From: Sulfuricurvum sp. IAE1 | GTDB taxonomy: Bacteria; Campylobacterota; Campylobacteria; Campylobacterales; Sulfurimonadaceae | Direction: 5' to 3' | DNA length: 21,326 bases | NCBI GenBank assembly: GCA_945867285.1 | Contig: CAMBHX010000017.1 | Span: forward strand, 1-21,326 | Shown here: positions 15,159 to 21,326 of the stretch, one piece after another | How the letters are laid out: each line of letters opens with the position of its first letter | Numbering within the stretch: position 1 is the stretch's first letter | Notes under the pieces: model-generated | Database searches by the model: none | What the model saw: the letters and a program-made list of their open reading frames with translations, nothing else | Told to the model about the DNA's origin: nothing | Translations under genes and position numbers: made by a program

Positions 15159-16975
15159 CATTGGCAAAAACTATTGAAAAGCTCGTTGCACTGGATGAAA
15201 TCCGTATAATCAACGAACCTTTGGATATTGTTTTAGAAATTCCCCATTTGGCGTATGCAGAAGTTAAAAAAGACAATGGTGGGAAAGCGTTACTGTTTAC
15301 GCATCCTATAGATTCCAAAACAGGGAAAAAATTTGATACACCCGTAGTCATGAATCTTTTTGGTTCGTACAAGCGCACCGAATTTTTGTTTGGGAGAGAT
15401 GTTGAGGGGGTCGCGGCCGAGATTGAAAAACTCTTGCATATGAAGCCACCGCAAGGATTCAAAGAAAAAATCGGGATGTTGGGCGATTTATTTTCTATGA
15501 AAGATATTTTTCCTAAAAAGATTAAAGGTTGTGGTGCGTGTCAGGAGAATATAGCTCTTGGTGAAGCCATTGATCTTTATGATTTGCCGATTTTGACAAC
15601 ATGGGAAGAAGACGGTGGCCCTTTTATCACTATGGGGCAGGTTTATACGCAAAGCTTAGAAGGTGAAGTGGTCAATCTGGGGATGTATAGACTTCAGGTA
15701 TACGATAAAAATCACCTTGGAATGCATTGGCAAATTCATAAAGACTCATCCCATTTTTTTGATCAATATCAACGTGCCGGTAAAAAAATGCCCGTCTCTA
15801 TCGGAATCGGTGGCGATCCCTTGTATACGTGGTGTGCCACTGCCCCTTTACCCTATGGTGTCAATGAACTACTCTTGTATGGTTTGATCAAAAAAGAGGC
15901 TCCAAAGCTCGTGCAGTCACTCACAACGCCGTTGTGGATACCTGAAGATTTGGATTTTGTGATCGAGGGGTGGGTTGATCCTGAAAAGATGGCTCTTGAA
16001 GGCCCATTTGGGGATCATACTGGTTATTATACGTTAGCTGAGCATTATCCGGTTATGGAAGTAAGTGCTATTACATCACGTAAAAATCCCTATTATCTTG
16101 CTACGGTAGTCGGAAAGCCACCACTAGAGGATAAATATATGGGATGGGCGACAGAGCGTATTTTTTTACCATTGCTCAAAACGAATGCATCCGATTTGAT
16201 CGACTATCATATGCCTGAAAATGGTGTTTTTCATAATTTGATTTTAGCCAAGATGAAGCCATTGTACAAAGGCCATGCACGACAATTCATGCACCTTTTT
16301 TGGGGTTCTGGGCAGATGAGTTTTGTCAAACATGCACTCTTTTTTGCTGAAGATGCTCCCAAGCTTACTAACTACGAAGCTCTGAGTATTTATGCTCTGA
16401 ATCGTTTTACTCCTAAGTGTCTATTTGTCTCCAGCGGTATTACGGATGCATTAGATCACTCCAGTCCTGAAGCACTTGTTGGGGGTAAATTGGGAATTGA
16501 TTTTAGTTTTACATATGCACCTCAAAAACCTGATGTTTTAGACAGTAATGTTTTGCTTAAAAAAATTCAAGCACTGATGAGCGAAGCGTGTGAAGTAGCC
16601 CAGTTTATGCGCCATACTGCTAATCCTATTACGGTGGTTGGAGTAAATAAGAGTCGTACATTAATCAATACGGCTAAACTCTTTTCTTCTCTTGAAGATC
16701 ACCTTCGCATTGTAATTTTCGTTGATATGGAACATAATGATCTTTCCAATATCTATATGCTGATGTGGCGTGTAGTAAATAATATTGATGCTCAGCGTGA
16801 CATCTGCGTTGAAAAATCGATAGTTTGCATTGATGGAACACGTAAAAGTGCTATTGATGGATTTGAAAGGCAATGGCCAGGAGATGTAAATTGCACACCC
16901 AATATTGTTGAAAAGCTCAAAAGACTGGGGTTGTGGGATTTGGAAATAACTTTGGAACAAAAGTTTCAAGTGTGA
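15155..16975 (+). CDS. ubiD: UbiD-family decarboxylase, probably menaquinone biosynthesis
   Basis: This 606-residue protein belongs to the prenylated-FMN-dependent UbiD decarboxylases. The NLGMYR segment (174-179) and HWQIHKD (191-197) belong to the metal and cofactor site, and EGPFGDHTGYY (282-292) is the family's most recognisable motif. E. coli UbiD is about 497 residues; this longer form resembles the group assigned to futalosine-route menaquinone synthesis in Campylobacterota and actinobacteria. A ring-carboxylate-removing step in menaquinone synthesis is therefore more likely than ubiquinone synthesis. That is family knowledge plus inference. The flavin prenyltransferase partner (UbiX type) is not in the window. 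It is the last gene of the tightly packed run and is followed by an 84-base gap. Confidence 0.88.
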   Translation: MTLAKTIEKLVALDEIRIINEPLDIVLEIPHLAYAEVKKDNGGKALLFTHPIDSKTGKKFDTPVVMNLFGSYKRTEFLFGRDVEGVAAEIEKLLHMKPPQGFKEKIGMLGDLFSMKDIFPKKIKGCGACQENIALGEAIDLYDLPILTTWEEDGGPFITMGQVYTQSLEGEVVNLGMYRLQVYDKNHLGMHWQIHKDSSHFFDQYQRAGKKMPVSIGIGGDPLYTWCATAPLPYGVNELLLYGLIKKEAPKLVQSLTTPLWIPEDLDFVIEGWVDPEKMALEGPFGDHTGYYTLAEHYPVMEVSAITSRKNPYYLATVVGKPPLEDKYMGWATERIFLPLLKTNASDLIDYHMPENGVFHNLILAKMKPLYKGHARQFMHLFWGSGQMSFVKHALFFAEDAPKLTNYEALSIYALNRFTPKCLFVSSGITDALDHSSPEALVGGKLGIDFSFTYAPQKPDVLDSNVLLKKIQALMSEACEVAQFMRHTANPITVVGVNKSRTLINTAKLFSSLEDHLRIVIFVDMEHNDLSNIYMLMWRVVNNIDAQRDICVEKSIVCIDGTRKSAIDGFERQWPGDVNCTPNIVEKLKRLGLWDLEITLEQKFQV

Positions 16976-17023
16976 TCTTACAGTGATAGGGGATTAAGCA
17001 ATCTATTAGAATTACTAATGTAC

Positions 17024-17029
17024 CATAAT
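17024..17029 (+). promoter_or_regulatory. Possible -10 element for the cytochrome c gene
   Basis: CATAAT followed by a T-rich run lies about 30 bases before the cytochrome start codon in an AT-rich gap. No clear -35 box is seen, so this is a weak call. Confidence 0.3.
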
Positions 17030-17059
17030 TTTATTTTTTATAAAGAAGGAATCTTTTCG

Positions 17060-17395
17060 ATGATTAAAACTATGCTATTTATATTTCTATTTATTTCAGC
17101 TTTCTCTTTCACACTTAATGCTGCAACCTACAAGGGACAGAAAATTTACATGGATGTTTGTAAGGACTGTCATGGAGGTGGGCAGGAATTAGCAGCTTCC
17201 AAAAATATCCGCACATGGGAAAGGCTTATGGATAAAAAAGGAGATAAGTTGATTCAAATTCACTTAGATAGTAAAAGAGCACAATCTTCATGGGATTATT
17301 TTCAAGATCGCAAGTTTACCAAAGATTCTAAGCATCTCGAAGACTTTTTGACTGAATATGCTAGAGACAGTGGTAACGTTCCAGCTTGTAACTAA
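17060..17395 (+). CDS. Small periplasmic monohaem cytochrome c
   Basis: This 111-residue protein has a signal peptide (about 1-22, ending LNAA) and one haem-attachment motif, CKDCH at 34-38. It should be exported and carry a single covalent haem c. After the motif only one methionine remains (M57), and it is not in a typical distal-ligand setting. Histidines at 68 and 92 are possible alternative ligands. A further cysteine, C110, lies at the penultimate position. The frame is open from 17018, but AAGGA at 17046-17050 and the signal peptide support the ATG at 17060. It stands apart from its neighbours, with 84-base gaps on both sides and a hairpin terminator just downstream. The electron-transfer partner is not evident. 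Confidence 0.85.
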   Translation: MIKTMLFIFLFISAFSFTLNAATYKGQKIYMDVCKDCHGGGQELAASKNIRTWERLMDKKGDKLIQIHLDSKRAQSSWDYFQDRKFTKDSKHLEDFLTEYARDSGNVPACN

Positions 17396-17406
17396 AAATT
17401 TCTCCT

Positions 17407-17430
17407 TTACCGCTTTGCGGTAATCCTTTC
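17407..17430 (+). terminator. Rho-independent terminator after the cytochrome c gene
   Basis: A perfect 7-bp stem TTACCGC/GCGGTAA with a TTT loop (17407-17423) is followed by a pyrimidine/T-rich run, TCCTTTC. It lies 11 bases past the cytochrome stop and before the argH leader. The T-run is imperfect, so efficiency is uncertain. Confidence 0.65.
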
Positions 17431-17479
17431 TTAATCAAACTTCGCTAAAATTATGTACTTTTACTCTACAGGGGATTTT

Positions 17480-18865
17480 ATGGACAAAATGTGGTCAGGG
17501 CGCTTTAGTGCAGACGCATCATCGCTACTAGAGCGCTTTAATGCTTCAATAATGTTTGATCAAAAACTATATCGTGAGGATATTTCAGGGTCAGTCGCTC
17601 ATGCTCAAATGTTAGCACATCAGGGTATTTTAACGTCCGATGAGCTCGCATCTATTGAGCTGGGTATGACCCAAGTTTTGGGTGAAATCGAATCGGGTGC
17701 TTTTGAGTGGAAAATAGGTGATGAAGATTTGCATATGGCGATTGAAAAGCGTCTTACGTCATTGATTGGTGATGCAGGAAAGAAGCTTCATACAGCACGT
17801 AGTCGAAATGATCAAGTAGCGCTAGATTTTAGACGTTATGTCTTACGAAAAAACAGTGAAATCGTTATTCAAATCAAATCACTTATGGGCGTTTTGGTTG
17901 ATATTGCACGTGACCATACACAAACTATTTTACCGGGAATGACCCATTTACAACATGCGCAGCCAATTAATTTTGGTTTCCATATGTTGGCCTATGTATC
18001 AATGTTTAAACGTGATGTTGAGCGCTTTGAGAGTTCTTATGTGCGCAATAATATTTCTCCCATCGGATGTGCGGCATTAGCAGGGACACCGCACAATATT
18101 AACCGGGAGATGACTGCAAAGGCGTTGGGATTTGATTCGGTGAGTATCAACTGTCTGGACACGGTCAGTGATCGTGATTTTGCACTAGAGATACTGTTTA
18201 ATATCTCGACACTCATGATGCATATATCTCGTCTAGCCGAAGAGATTATTTTGTGGTCAAGTTATGAGTTTCGTTTTGTGGAACTCTCTGATGAATATTC
18301 AACAGGCTCGTCGATCATGCCACAAAAGAAAAATCCGGACGTTCCTGAGCTTTTACGTGGCAAAACAGGTCGTGTATATGGAAATCTAATAGGATTGTTG
18401 ACAGTGATGAAAGGGTTGCCGCTTGCGTATAACAAGGATACTCAAGAGGACAAAGAAGGGGTATTTGATAGTATTGATACGATTGAAATGTCACTGGAGA
18501 TTTTGGGTGAAGCACTCAAAACGATGACAATCAAACCTGAAAATATGGCAAAAGCGTGTAAATTAGGGCATCTCAGTGCGACCGATTTAGCTGATTATTT
18601 GGTGTCACATTGCGATATTCCTTTTCGAGAAGCACATCATATCACAGGACGCGCAGTTGCCCGTGCGGAAGCTCTTGGTATCGATTTGAGCGATATACAC
18701 TACAATGAACTCCATAAGATCGACAATAGAATCGAAGAAAATGTTATGGCTCATTTGGCAATAAGTCATTCCATGAATGCACGTATTTCACAAGGGGGAA
18801 CCGCCCAAGTGCGAACATTGGAACAAGTCGTATATTTTGATAATTACTTAAAGGAGATAAAATAA
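17480..18865 (+). CDS. argH: Argininosuccinate lyase
   Basis: This 461-residue enzyme splits argininosuccinate into arginine and fumarate, the last step of arginine synthesis. It belongs to the fumarase/aspartase superfamily. The N-terminus reads MWSGRFS. Substrate and catalytic regions are seen at TARSRNDQ (105-112) and THLQHAQP (155-162), and the superfamily signature GSSIMPQKKNP lies at 276-286. Length is typical. The frame is open from an upstream ATG at 17453, but AGGGG at 17470-17474 and the family N-terminus point to the ATG at 17480. The OsmC-family gene starts directly after its TAA, with its ribosome site AAGGAG inside the argH end, so the two are probably co-transcribed. No other arginine gene is nearby. 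Confidence 0.96.
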   Translation: MDKMWSGRFSADASSLLERFNASIMFDQKLYREDISGSVAHAQMLAHQGILTSDELASIELGMTQVLGEIESGAFEWKIGDEDLHMAIEKRLTSLIGDAGKKLHTARSRNDQVALDFRRYVLRKNSEIVIQIKSLMGVLVDIARDHTQTILPGMTHLQHAQPINFGFHMLAYVSMFKRDVERFESSYVRNNISPIGCAALAGTPHNINREMTAKALGFDSVSINCLDTVSDRDFALEILFNISTLMMHISRLAEEIILWSSYEFRFVELSDEYSTGSSIMPQKKNPDVPELLRGKTGRVYGNLIGLLTVMKGLPLAYNKDTQEDKEGVFDSIDTIEMSLEILGEALKTMTIKPENMAKACKLGHLSATDLADYLVSHCDIPFREAHHITGRAVARAEALGIDLSDIHYNELHKIDNRIEENVMAHLAISHSMNARISQGGTAQVRTLEQVVYFDNYLKEIK

Positions 18866-19330
18866 ATGAAAATAACAGTAAGTCACCAAAGTGAGATGAA
18901 GTTCGAAGCAAAAACAGAGAAGGCAAGTTTTATTATTGATTGCCCACAAATCTCCCCTATTGAGTATTTTTTGAGTGGAATTATCGGATGTACTGCAACA
19001 GATATTGTTATGTTACCAAAACAACAAGGGTTTGAAGTTAAAAACTTGAGCGTGAGCGGTGAAGTAGTTCGTAATGAAACTTCTCCAAAAAAATTCAATT
19101 CACTCCACTTAGAATATTCATTTGAGAGTGATGCTGATGATATTCTTGCAGGGCGCTGGGTAATGGCGAGTTTAGAGACCTATTGTTCGACGATTAATAC
19201 TATTCGTGATACTACGTCAATCACCTACACGATTATCCATAACGGAACCATTGTCCGCGACCATGAAACGATGATCAGTGGTGGCGGAAGCAATGTCGAT
19301 TTTGGAACATTGCAAGGATGCAATGCATAA
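18866..19330 (+). CDS. OsmC/Ohr family protein
   Basis: This 154-residue protein has the OsmC fold pattern. It has an N-terminal beta region, then SPIEYFLSGIIGCTATDIVM with C42 opening the central helix, and a second cysteine, C107, in MASLETYCSTINTI. The two cysteines at this spacing are the redox pair of OsmC/Ohr-type peroxidases that reduce organic hydroperoxides. The local sequence is closer to the less-studied YhfA-like branch than to classical Ohr, so the peroxidase role is an inference. AAGGAG at 18851-18856 lies nine bases before the ATG. The gene abuts argH. Its stop codon falls inside an AT-rich inverted repeat, TGCATAAAA/TTTTATGCA (19324-19349), that runs into repeat copy C. Confidence 0.85.
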   Translation: MKITVSHQSEMKFEAKTEKASFIIDCPQISPIEYFLSGIIGCTATDIVMLPKQQGFEVKNLSVSGEVVRNETSPKKFNSLHLEYSFESDADDILAGRWVMASLETYCSTINTIRDTTSITYTIIHNGTIVRDHETMISGGGSNVDFGTLQGCNA

Positions 19331-19335
19331 AAAAT

Positions 19336-19428
19336 ATTAATTTTATGCACTAAAACGAATGCATCCATTTTAGTGGCAAGGACTAAAGTCCTTTGCAATC
19401 CCCTAAAGCTACAAAAGCTACGCTTTTG
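19336..19428 (+). repeat. Multi-hairpin intergenic repeat, copy C
   Basis: This copy shows stem 1 CACTAAAA/TTTTAGTG (19348-19375), with one mismatch near the loop, and stem 2 AAGGACT/AGTCCTT (19378-19393). The tail TGCAATCCCCTAAAGCTA (19394-19411) is identical to that of copy D. Stem 3 is CAAAAGC/GCTTTTG with loop TAC (19412-19428). The lead-in ATTAATTTTAT is shared with copy D. It lies between the convergent osmC and HIT genes, where it could end transcription from both sides. Confidence 0.88.
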
Positions 19429-19462
19429 AGAATTTTAGGAGTATCTATATAATGACAATGTA

Positions 19463-19819
19463 TTAAAAAAAGTCTTTACTGTCGGCATCAGCAAAATGTC
19501 CCCAGTAGAGTTTTGCTCCCCCTAAAAGATGAAAGTGCAAGTGTTTAACCTCTTGTCCACCATCTTCTCCGATGTTGCTAATAATCCGATAACCACTTTC
19601 ATTGATACCTAATTCTTTAGCCACGTGATGGATGAATGTTGTCATTTTCCCCATCATTTCTGCAGTAATATCATTAAAACTGTCAAAATGTTTTTTAGGA
19701 ATAATCAAAACATGGACAGGTGCTTTGGGATTAATGTCGTGAAATGCAAAAAAATGATCATTTTCTGCTACCGCATTAGAGGGGATTTCTTTGTTGGCAA
19801 TTTTACAAAATAGACACAT
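19463..19819 (-). CDS. HIT family (HinT-like) nucleotide-binding hydrolase
   Basis: This 118-residue protein has all the HIT-superfamily features. It has an N-terminal CLFCKIANKEIP, where C2 and C5 resemble the zinc-binding pair of some HinT proteins, then the core strand VHVLIIPKKH and the histidine triad HLHFH (H93, H95, H97) before LLGG. Family members hydrolyse nucleoside phosphoramidates or adenylates in the cytoplasm. The frame is open to 19858, but the ATG at 19817-19819 fits the family N-terminus and has AAGG six bases upstream. A likely promoter lies between the two candidate starts. It is a single minus-strand gene between plus-strand neighbours, bracketed by inverted repeat copies C and D. 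Confidence 0.93.
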   Translation of the reverse strand: MCLFCKIANKEIPSNAVAENDHFFAFHDINPKAPVHVLIIPKKHFDSFNDITAEMMGKMTTFIHHVAKELGINESGYRIISNIGEDGGQEVKHLHFHLLGGAKLYWGHFADADSKDFF

Positions 19820-19841
19820 GACTAACCTTATTTTTTTGTTT

Positions 19842-19847
19842 ATTGTA
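19842..19847 (-). promoter_or_regulatory. Probable promoter -10 of the HIT gene
   Basis: On the minus strand TACAAT is preceded by TGA, giving an extended -10. A TTCAAA sits 16 bases upstream (19864-19869) as a weak -35. Transcription would begin about 15 bases before the ATG at 19819, which supports that start over the longer frame. Confidence 0.5.
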
Positions 19848-19892
19848 TCATAGCTCATAGTACTTTGAAGCTTATTGTAAACGAGATTGCAC

Positions 19893-19898
19893 TATAAT
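19893..19898 (+). promoter_or_regulatory. Probable promoter -10 for pheST
   Basis: A perfect TATAAT lies in the HIT-pheS gap, with no strong -35 visible. Transcription would start near 19905, so the leader of roughly 120 bases before the pheS start would contain all of repeat copy D. Confidence 0.45.
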
Positions 19899-19911
19899 AA
19901 TCACTATTGCT

Positions 19912-20005
19912 AAAAACATTGTTTTTTATAGCTTTAGGGGATTGCAAAGGACTTTAGTCCTTGCCATCAAAACGGATGAATTCGTTTTGATGTATAAAAT
20001 TAATA
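19912..20005 (-). repeat. Multi-hairpin intergenic repeat, copy D
   Basis: Read on the minus strand, stem 1 is CATCAAAACG/CGTTTTGATG (19965-19992). It carries two base-pair exchanges relative to the other copies, and both keep pairing. Stem 2 is AAGGACT/AGTCCTT (19947-19962), and the tail (19929-19946) is identical to copy C. Stem 3 is AAAAAC/GTTTTT (19912-19926). The AT-rich lead-in extends to about 20005, seven bases before the pheS ribosome site. It is inverted relative to copy C across the HIT gene. Confidence 0.88.
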
Positions 20006-20023
20006 AATACTGGAGATTTTGTT

Positions 20024-21016
20024 TTGCAAGAGTGGTACACTGCTATACAAAGCGCCGATACAATTGATAAAATCGAAGAAGTTCGACTCGCTATTTTTGG
20101 AAAAAAAGGGATAATGGCGGCAGAATTTGCCCGCATGAAAGAGGTTCCAGATGATCAAAAGGGGACGTTTGCCAAAGAGCTAAATGTGCACAAAGAGGCG
20201 CTAAATAACCTTCTTTTAGATAGAAAACTTTTTTTAGCAATGGCACACCTGGAAGCTACGATGAAGCTTGAAGCGCTTGATGTAACACTCTATTCACCTA
20301 CCGTTGAGCGTGGTTCATTGCATCCTGTTATGGAGACGATGGATCGTATTGTTGAATATTTTACAACGATGAATTTTGCCGTGCATACAGGTCCTATGGT
20401 AGAAGATGATTTTCATAACTTTGAGGCATTAAACTTGCCAAAATATCACCCTGCACGAGATATGCAAGACACTTTTTATTTCAAAGACGGCTCGCTGTTG
20501 CGTACCCACACATCACCAGTTCAAATTCGTACGATGATGAATACTCAGCCACCTATTCGTATGATTGCACCAGGATCAGTCTTTCGACGTGATTATGATA
20601 TTACTCATACACCGATGTTTCATCAAGTAGAAGGGCTAGTAGTTGAAGAGGAGGGGAAAGTCTCTTTTGCTAATCTCAAATTTATCCTTGAAGATTTTCT
20701 CAAAACGATGTTTGGAGAGGTAGAAGTCCGTTTTCGCCCTAGTTTTTTCCCATTTACAGAGCCTTCAGCAGAAGTTGATATTAGCTGTATTTTTTGTGCA
20801 GGATCAGGGTGTCGCGTCTGTTCTAAAACTGGATGGTTAGAGGTATTAGGGTGCGGTATTGTCGACCCAAATGTTTTTAAAGCGGTGGGATATGAAAAAG
20901 TGAGCGGCTATGCATTTGGCCTTGGAGTAGAGCGTTTTGCGATGTTGATCCATCGGATTGGCGATTTGCGTTCATTGTTTGAGGGTGATGTTAGATTATT
21001 GGAGCAGTTTAGATGA
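20024..21016 (+). CDS. pheS: Phenylalanyl-tRNA synthetase alpha subunit
   Basis: This 330-residue catalytic subunit of the alpha2-beta2 PheRS activates phenylalanine and charges tRNA-Phe. An N-terminal tRNA-contacting helical arm (about 1-85) precedes the class II core. The core has HPVMETMDRIVEYF, FHNFEALNLPKYHPARDMQDTF, motif 2 around LLRTHTSPVQIRTM and RRDYDITHTPMFHQVEG, the phenylalanine pocket region FRPSFFPFTEPSAEVD, and motif 3 in AFGLGVERFAML. The start is TTG at 20024-20026, with GGAG at 20012-20015 and an eight-base spacer; the product has normal length. Its TGA overlaps the pheT ATG (ATGA at 21013-21016). Repeat copy D occupies most of the leader, where some bacteria have a Phe-sensing attenuator; no leader peptide rich in Phe codons is seen. 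Confidence 0.97.
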   Translation: MQEWYTAIQSADTIDKIEEVRLAIFGKKGIMAAEFARMKEVPDDQKGTFAKELNVHKEALNNLLLDRKLFLAMAHLEATMKLEALDVTLYSPTVERGSLHPVMETMDRIVEYFTTMNFAVHTGPMVEDDFHNFEALNLPKYHPARDMQDTFYFKDGSLLRTHTSPVQIRTMMNTQPPIRMIAPGSVFRRDYDITHTPMFHQVEGLVVEEEGKVSFANLKFILEDFLKTMFGEVEVRFRPSFFPFTEPSAEVDISCIFCAGSGCRVCSKTGWLEVLGCGIVDPNVFKAVGYEKVSGYAFGLGVERFAMLIHRIGDLRSLFEGDVRLLEQFR

Positions 21017-21326
21017 TTGTCACAAAAAATTGGCTAAATGAGTGGATTGATTTAAGTGGTATTGATGCTGTGCAGTTGTGTAAAACGCTCAATGCTATTG
21101 GTTTAGAAGTTGATCGTCATGATAAGATTTCGGTCGCTGGTGGAGTTGTTATAGGGTTTGTAAAGCAGTGTGAAAAACATCCTGATGCAGATAAACTCAA
21201 TGTTTGTCAGGTTGATATAGGTAATAGTGTCAAACAAATCGTATGTGGTGCTTCCAATGTACGCGAGGGAATTTATGTTGCTGTGGCAACTGTAGGGACA
21301 AAGCTGCCCAGTGGTCTTGAAATCAA
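21013..21326 (+). CDS. pheT: Phenylalanyl-tRNA synthetase beta subunit, N-terminal part
   Basis: The gene begins with ATG overlapping the pheS stop and runs off the right edge after about 104 codons. The visible part starts MIVTKNWLNEWIDL, the usual PheT opening. It continues into the OB-fold tRNA-binding domain: VKQCEKHPDADKLNVCQVDIG, split here by the motif HPDADKL, then IVCGASNVREG and VAVATVGTKLP. The catalytic-like and editing (B3/B4) domains lie outside the window. The overlap with pheS implies coupled translation, matching the equal subunit ratio of the enzyme. Confidence 0.95.
   Translation, partial: MIVTKNWLNEWIDLSGIDAVQLCKTLNAIGLEVDRHDKISVAGGVVIGFVKQCEKHPDADKLNVCQVDIGNSVKQIVCGASNVREGIYVAVATVGTKLPSGLEI

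Noticed and set aside
16987..16995. TAGGGGATT after ubiD, resembling the repeat tail
   Set aside because: Only nine bases match and no hairpin follows; this is likely chance or at best an undetectable remnant.
19820..19858. Upstream ATG extending the HIT protein by 13 residues
   Set aside because: The extension is not family-like, and a promoter-like TGATACAAT falls inside it. The ATG at 19819 has a proper AAGG site.
19336..20005. Copies C and D as terminal inverted repeats of a transposon carrying the HIT gene
   Set aside because: No transposase is enclosed, no target-site duplication was seen, and copies A and B bracket unrelated core genes. A dispersed repeat family explains all four better.
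19899..20023. A classical pheST attenuator or T-box in the pheS leader
   Set aside because: I see no leader peptide with runs of Phe codons and no T-box-like conserved segment; the hairpins there belong to repeat copy D.

Overview
The window looks like chromosomal core sequence from a Campylobacterota bacterium of the Sulfuricurvum/Sulfurimonas type. This is an inference from gene content and order recalled for that group, not from a search. The supporting signs are a fairly AT-rich coding style, frequent TTG/GTG starts, many 1-4 base stop/start overlaps, a SurA/PpiD-like gene coupled to ftsA-ftsZ, a prenyl synthase-hemA-proS-hemC-UbiD run, and a UbiD-type decarboxylase of about 600 residues as used in futalosine-route menaquinone synthesis. 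There are no rRNA or tRNA genes, CRISPR arrays, transposase genes or prophage genes.

Layout. (1) 1-1527, plus strand: the end of prmC, a DUF4149 membrane protein and an MlaF-like ABC ATPase, all overlapping. (2) 1547-5850, minus strand: a PpiD/SurA-like chaperone, ftsA, ftsZ and a small J-domain protein. (3) 6082-8618, plus strand: bioA, rsmH and a small FtsL-like membrane coiled-coil protein. (4) 8678-16975, plus strand: a tightly packed run of an unknown exported protein, a long-chain prenyl diphosphate synthase, hemA, proS, fxsA, a DsbC/DsbG-like thiol protein, hemC and a UbiD-family decarboxylase. (5) 17060-19330, plus strand: a small cytochrome c, argH and an OsmC-family protein. (6) 19463-19819, minus strand: a lone HIT-family gene. 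(7) 20024 to the end, plus strand: pheS and the start of pheT.

Functionally, region 4 joins tetrapyrrole synthesis from glutamyl-tRNA (hemA, hemC), a quinone side-chain enzyme, a quinone-ring decarboxylase and a periplasmic thiol protein, and a cytochrome c follows it. This fits a respiratory supply cluster. Regions 2 and 3 hold cell-division genes.

The least ordinary feature is a family of four intergenic repeats of about 60-95 bases (copies A 1847-1906, B 5974-6068, C 19336-19428, D 19912-20005). Each has two or three hairpins plus a conserved TCCCCTAAAGCTA-like tail. The copies differ by paired substitutions that preserve the stems. They occur as two inverted pairs: A/B brackets the ftsZ-ftsA-ppiD block and C/D brackets the HIT gene, both blocks lying on the minus strand. 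Each pair shares a hairpin subtype. Copies B and D sit in the leaders of bioA and pheST. The family looks like a REP/MITE-type element mobilised in trans. It may act in termination, leader structure or local inversion, but none of those roles can be proven from this window.
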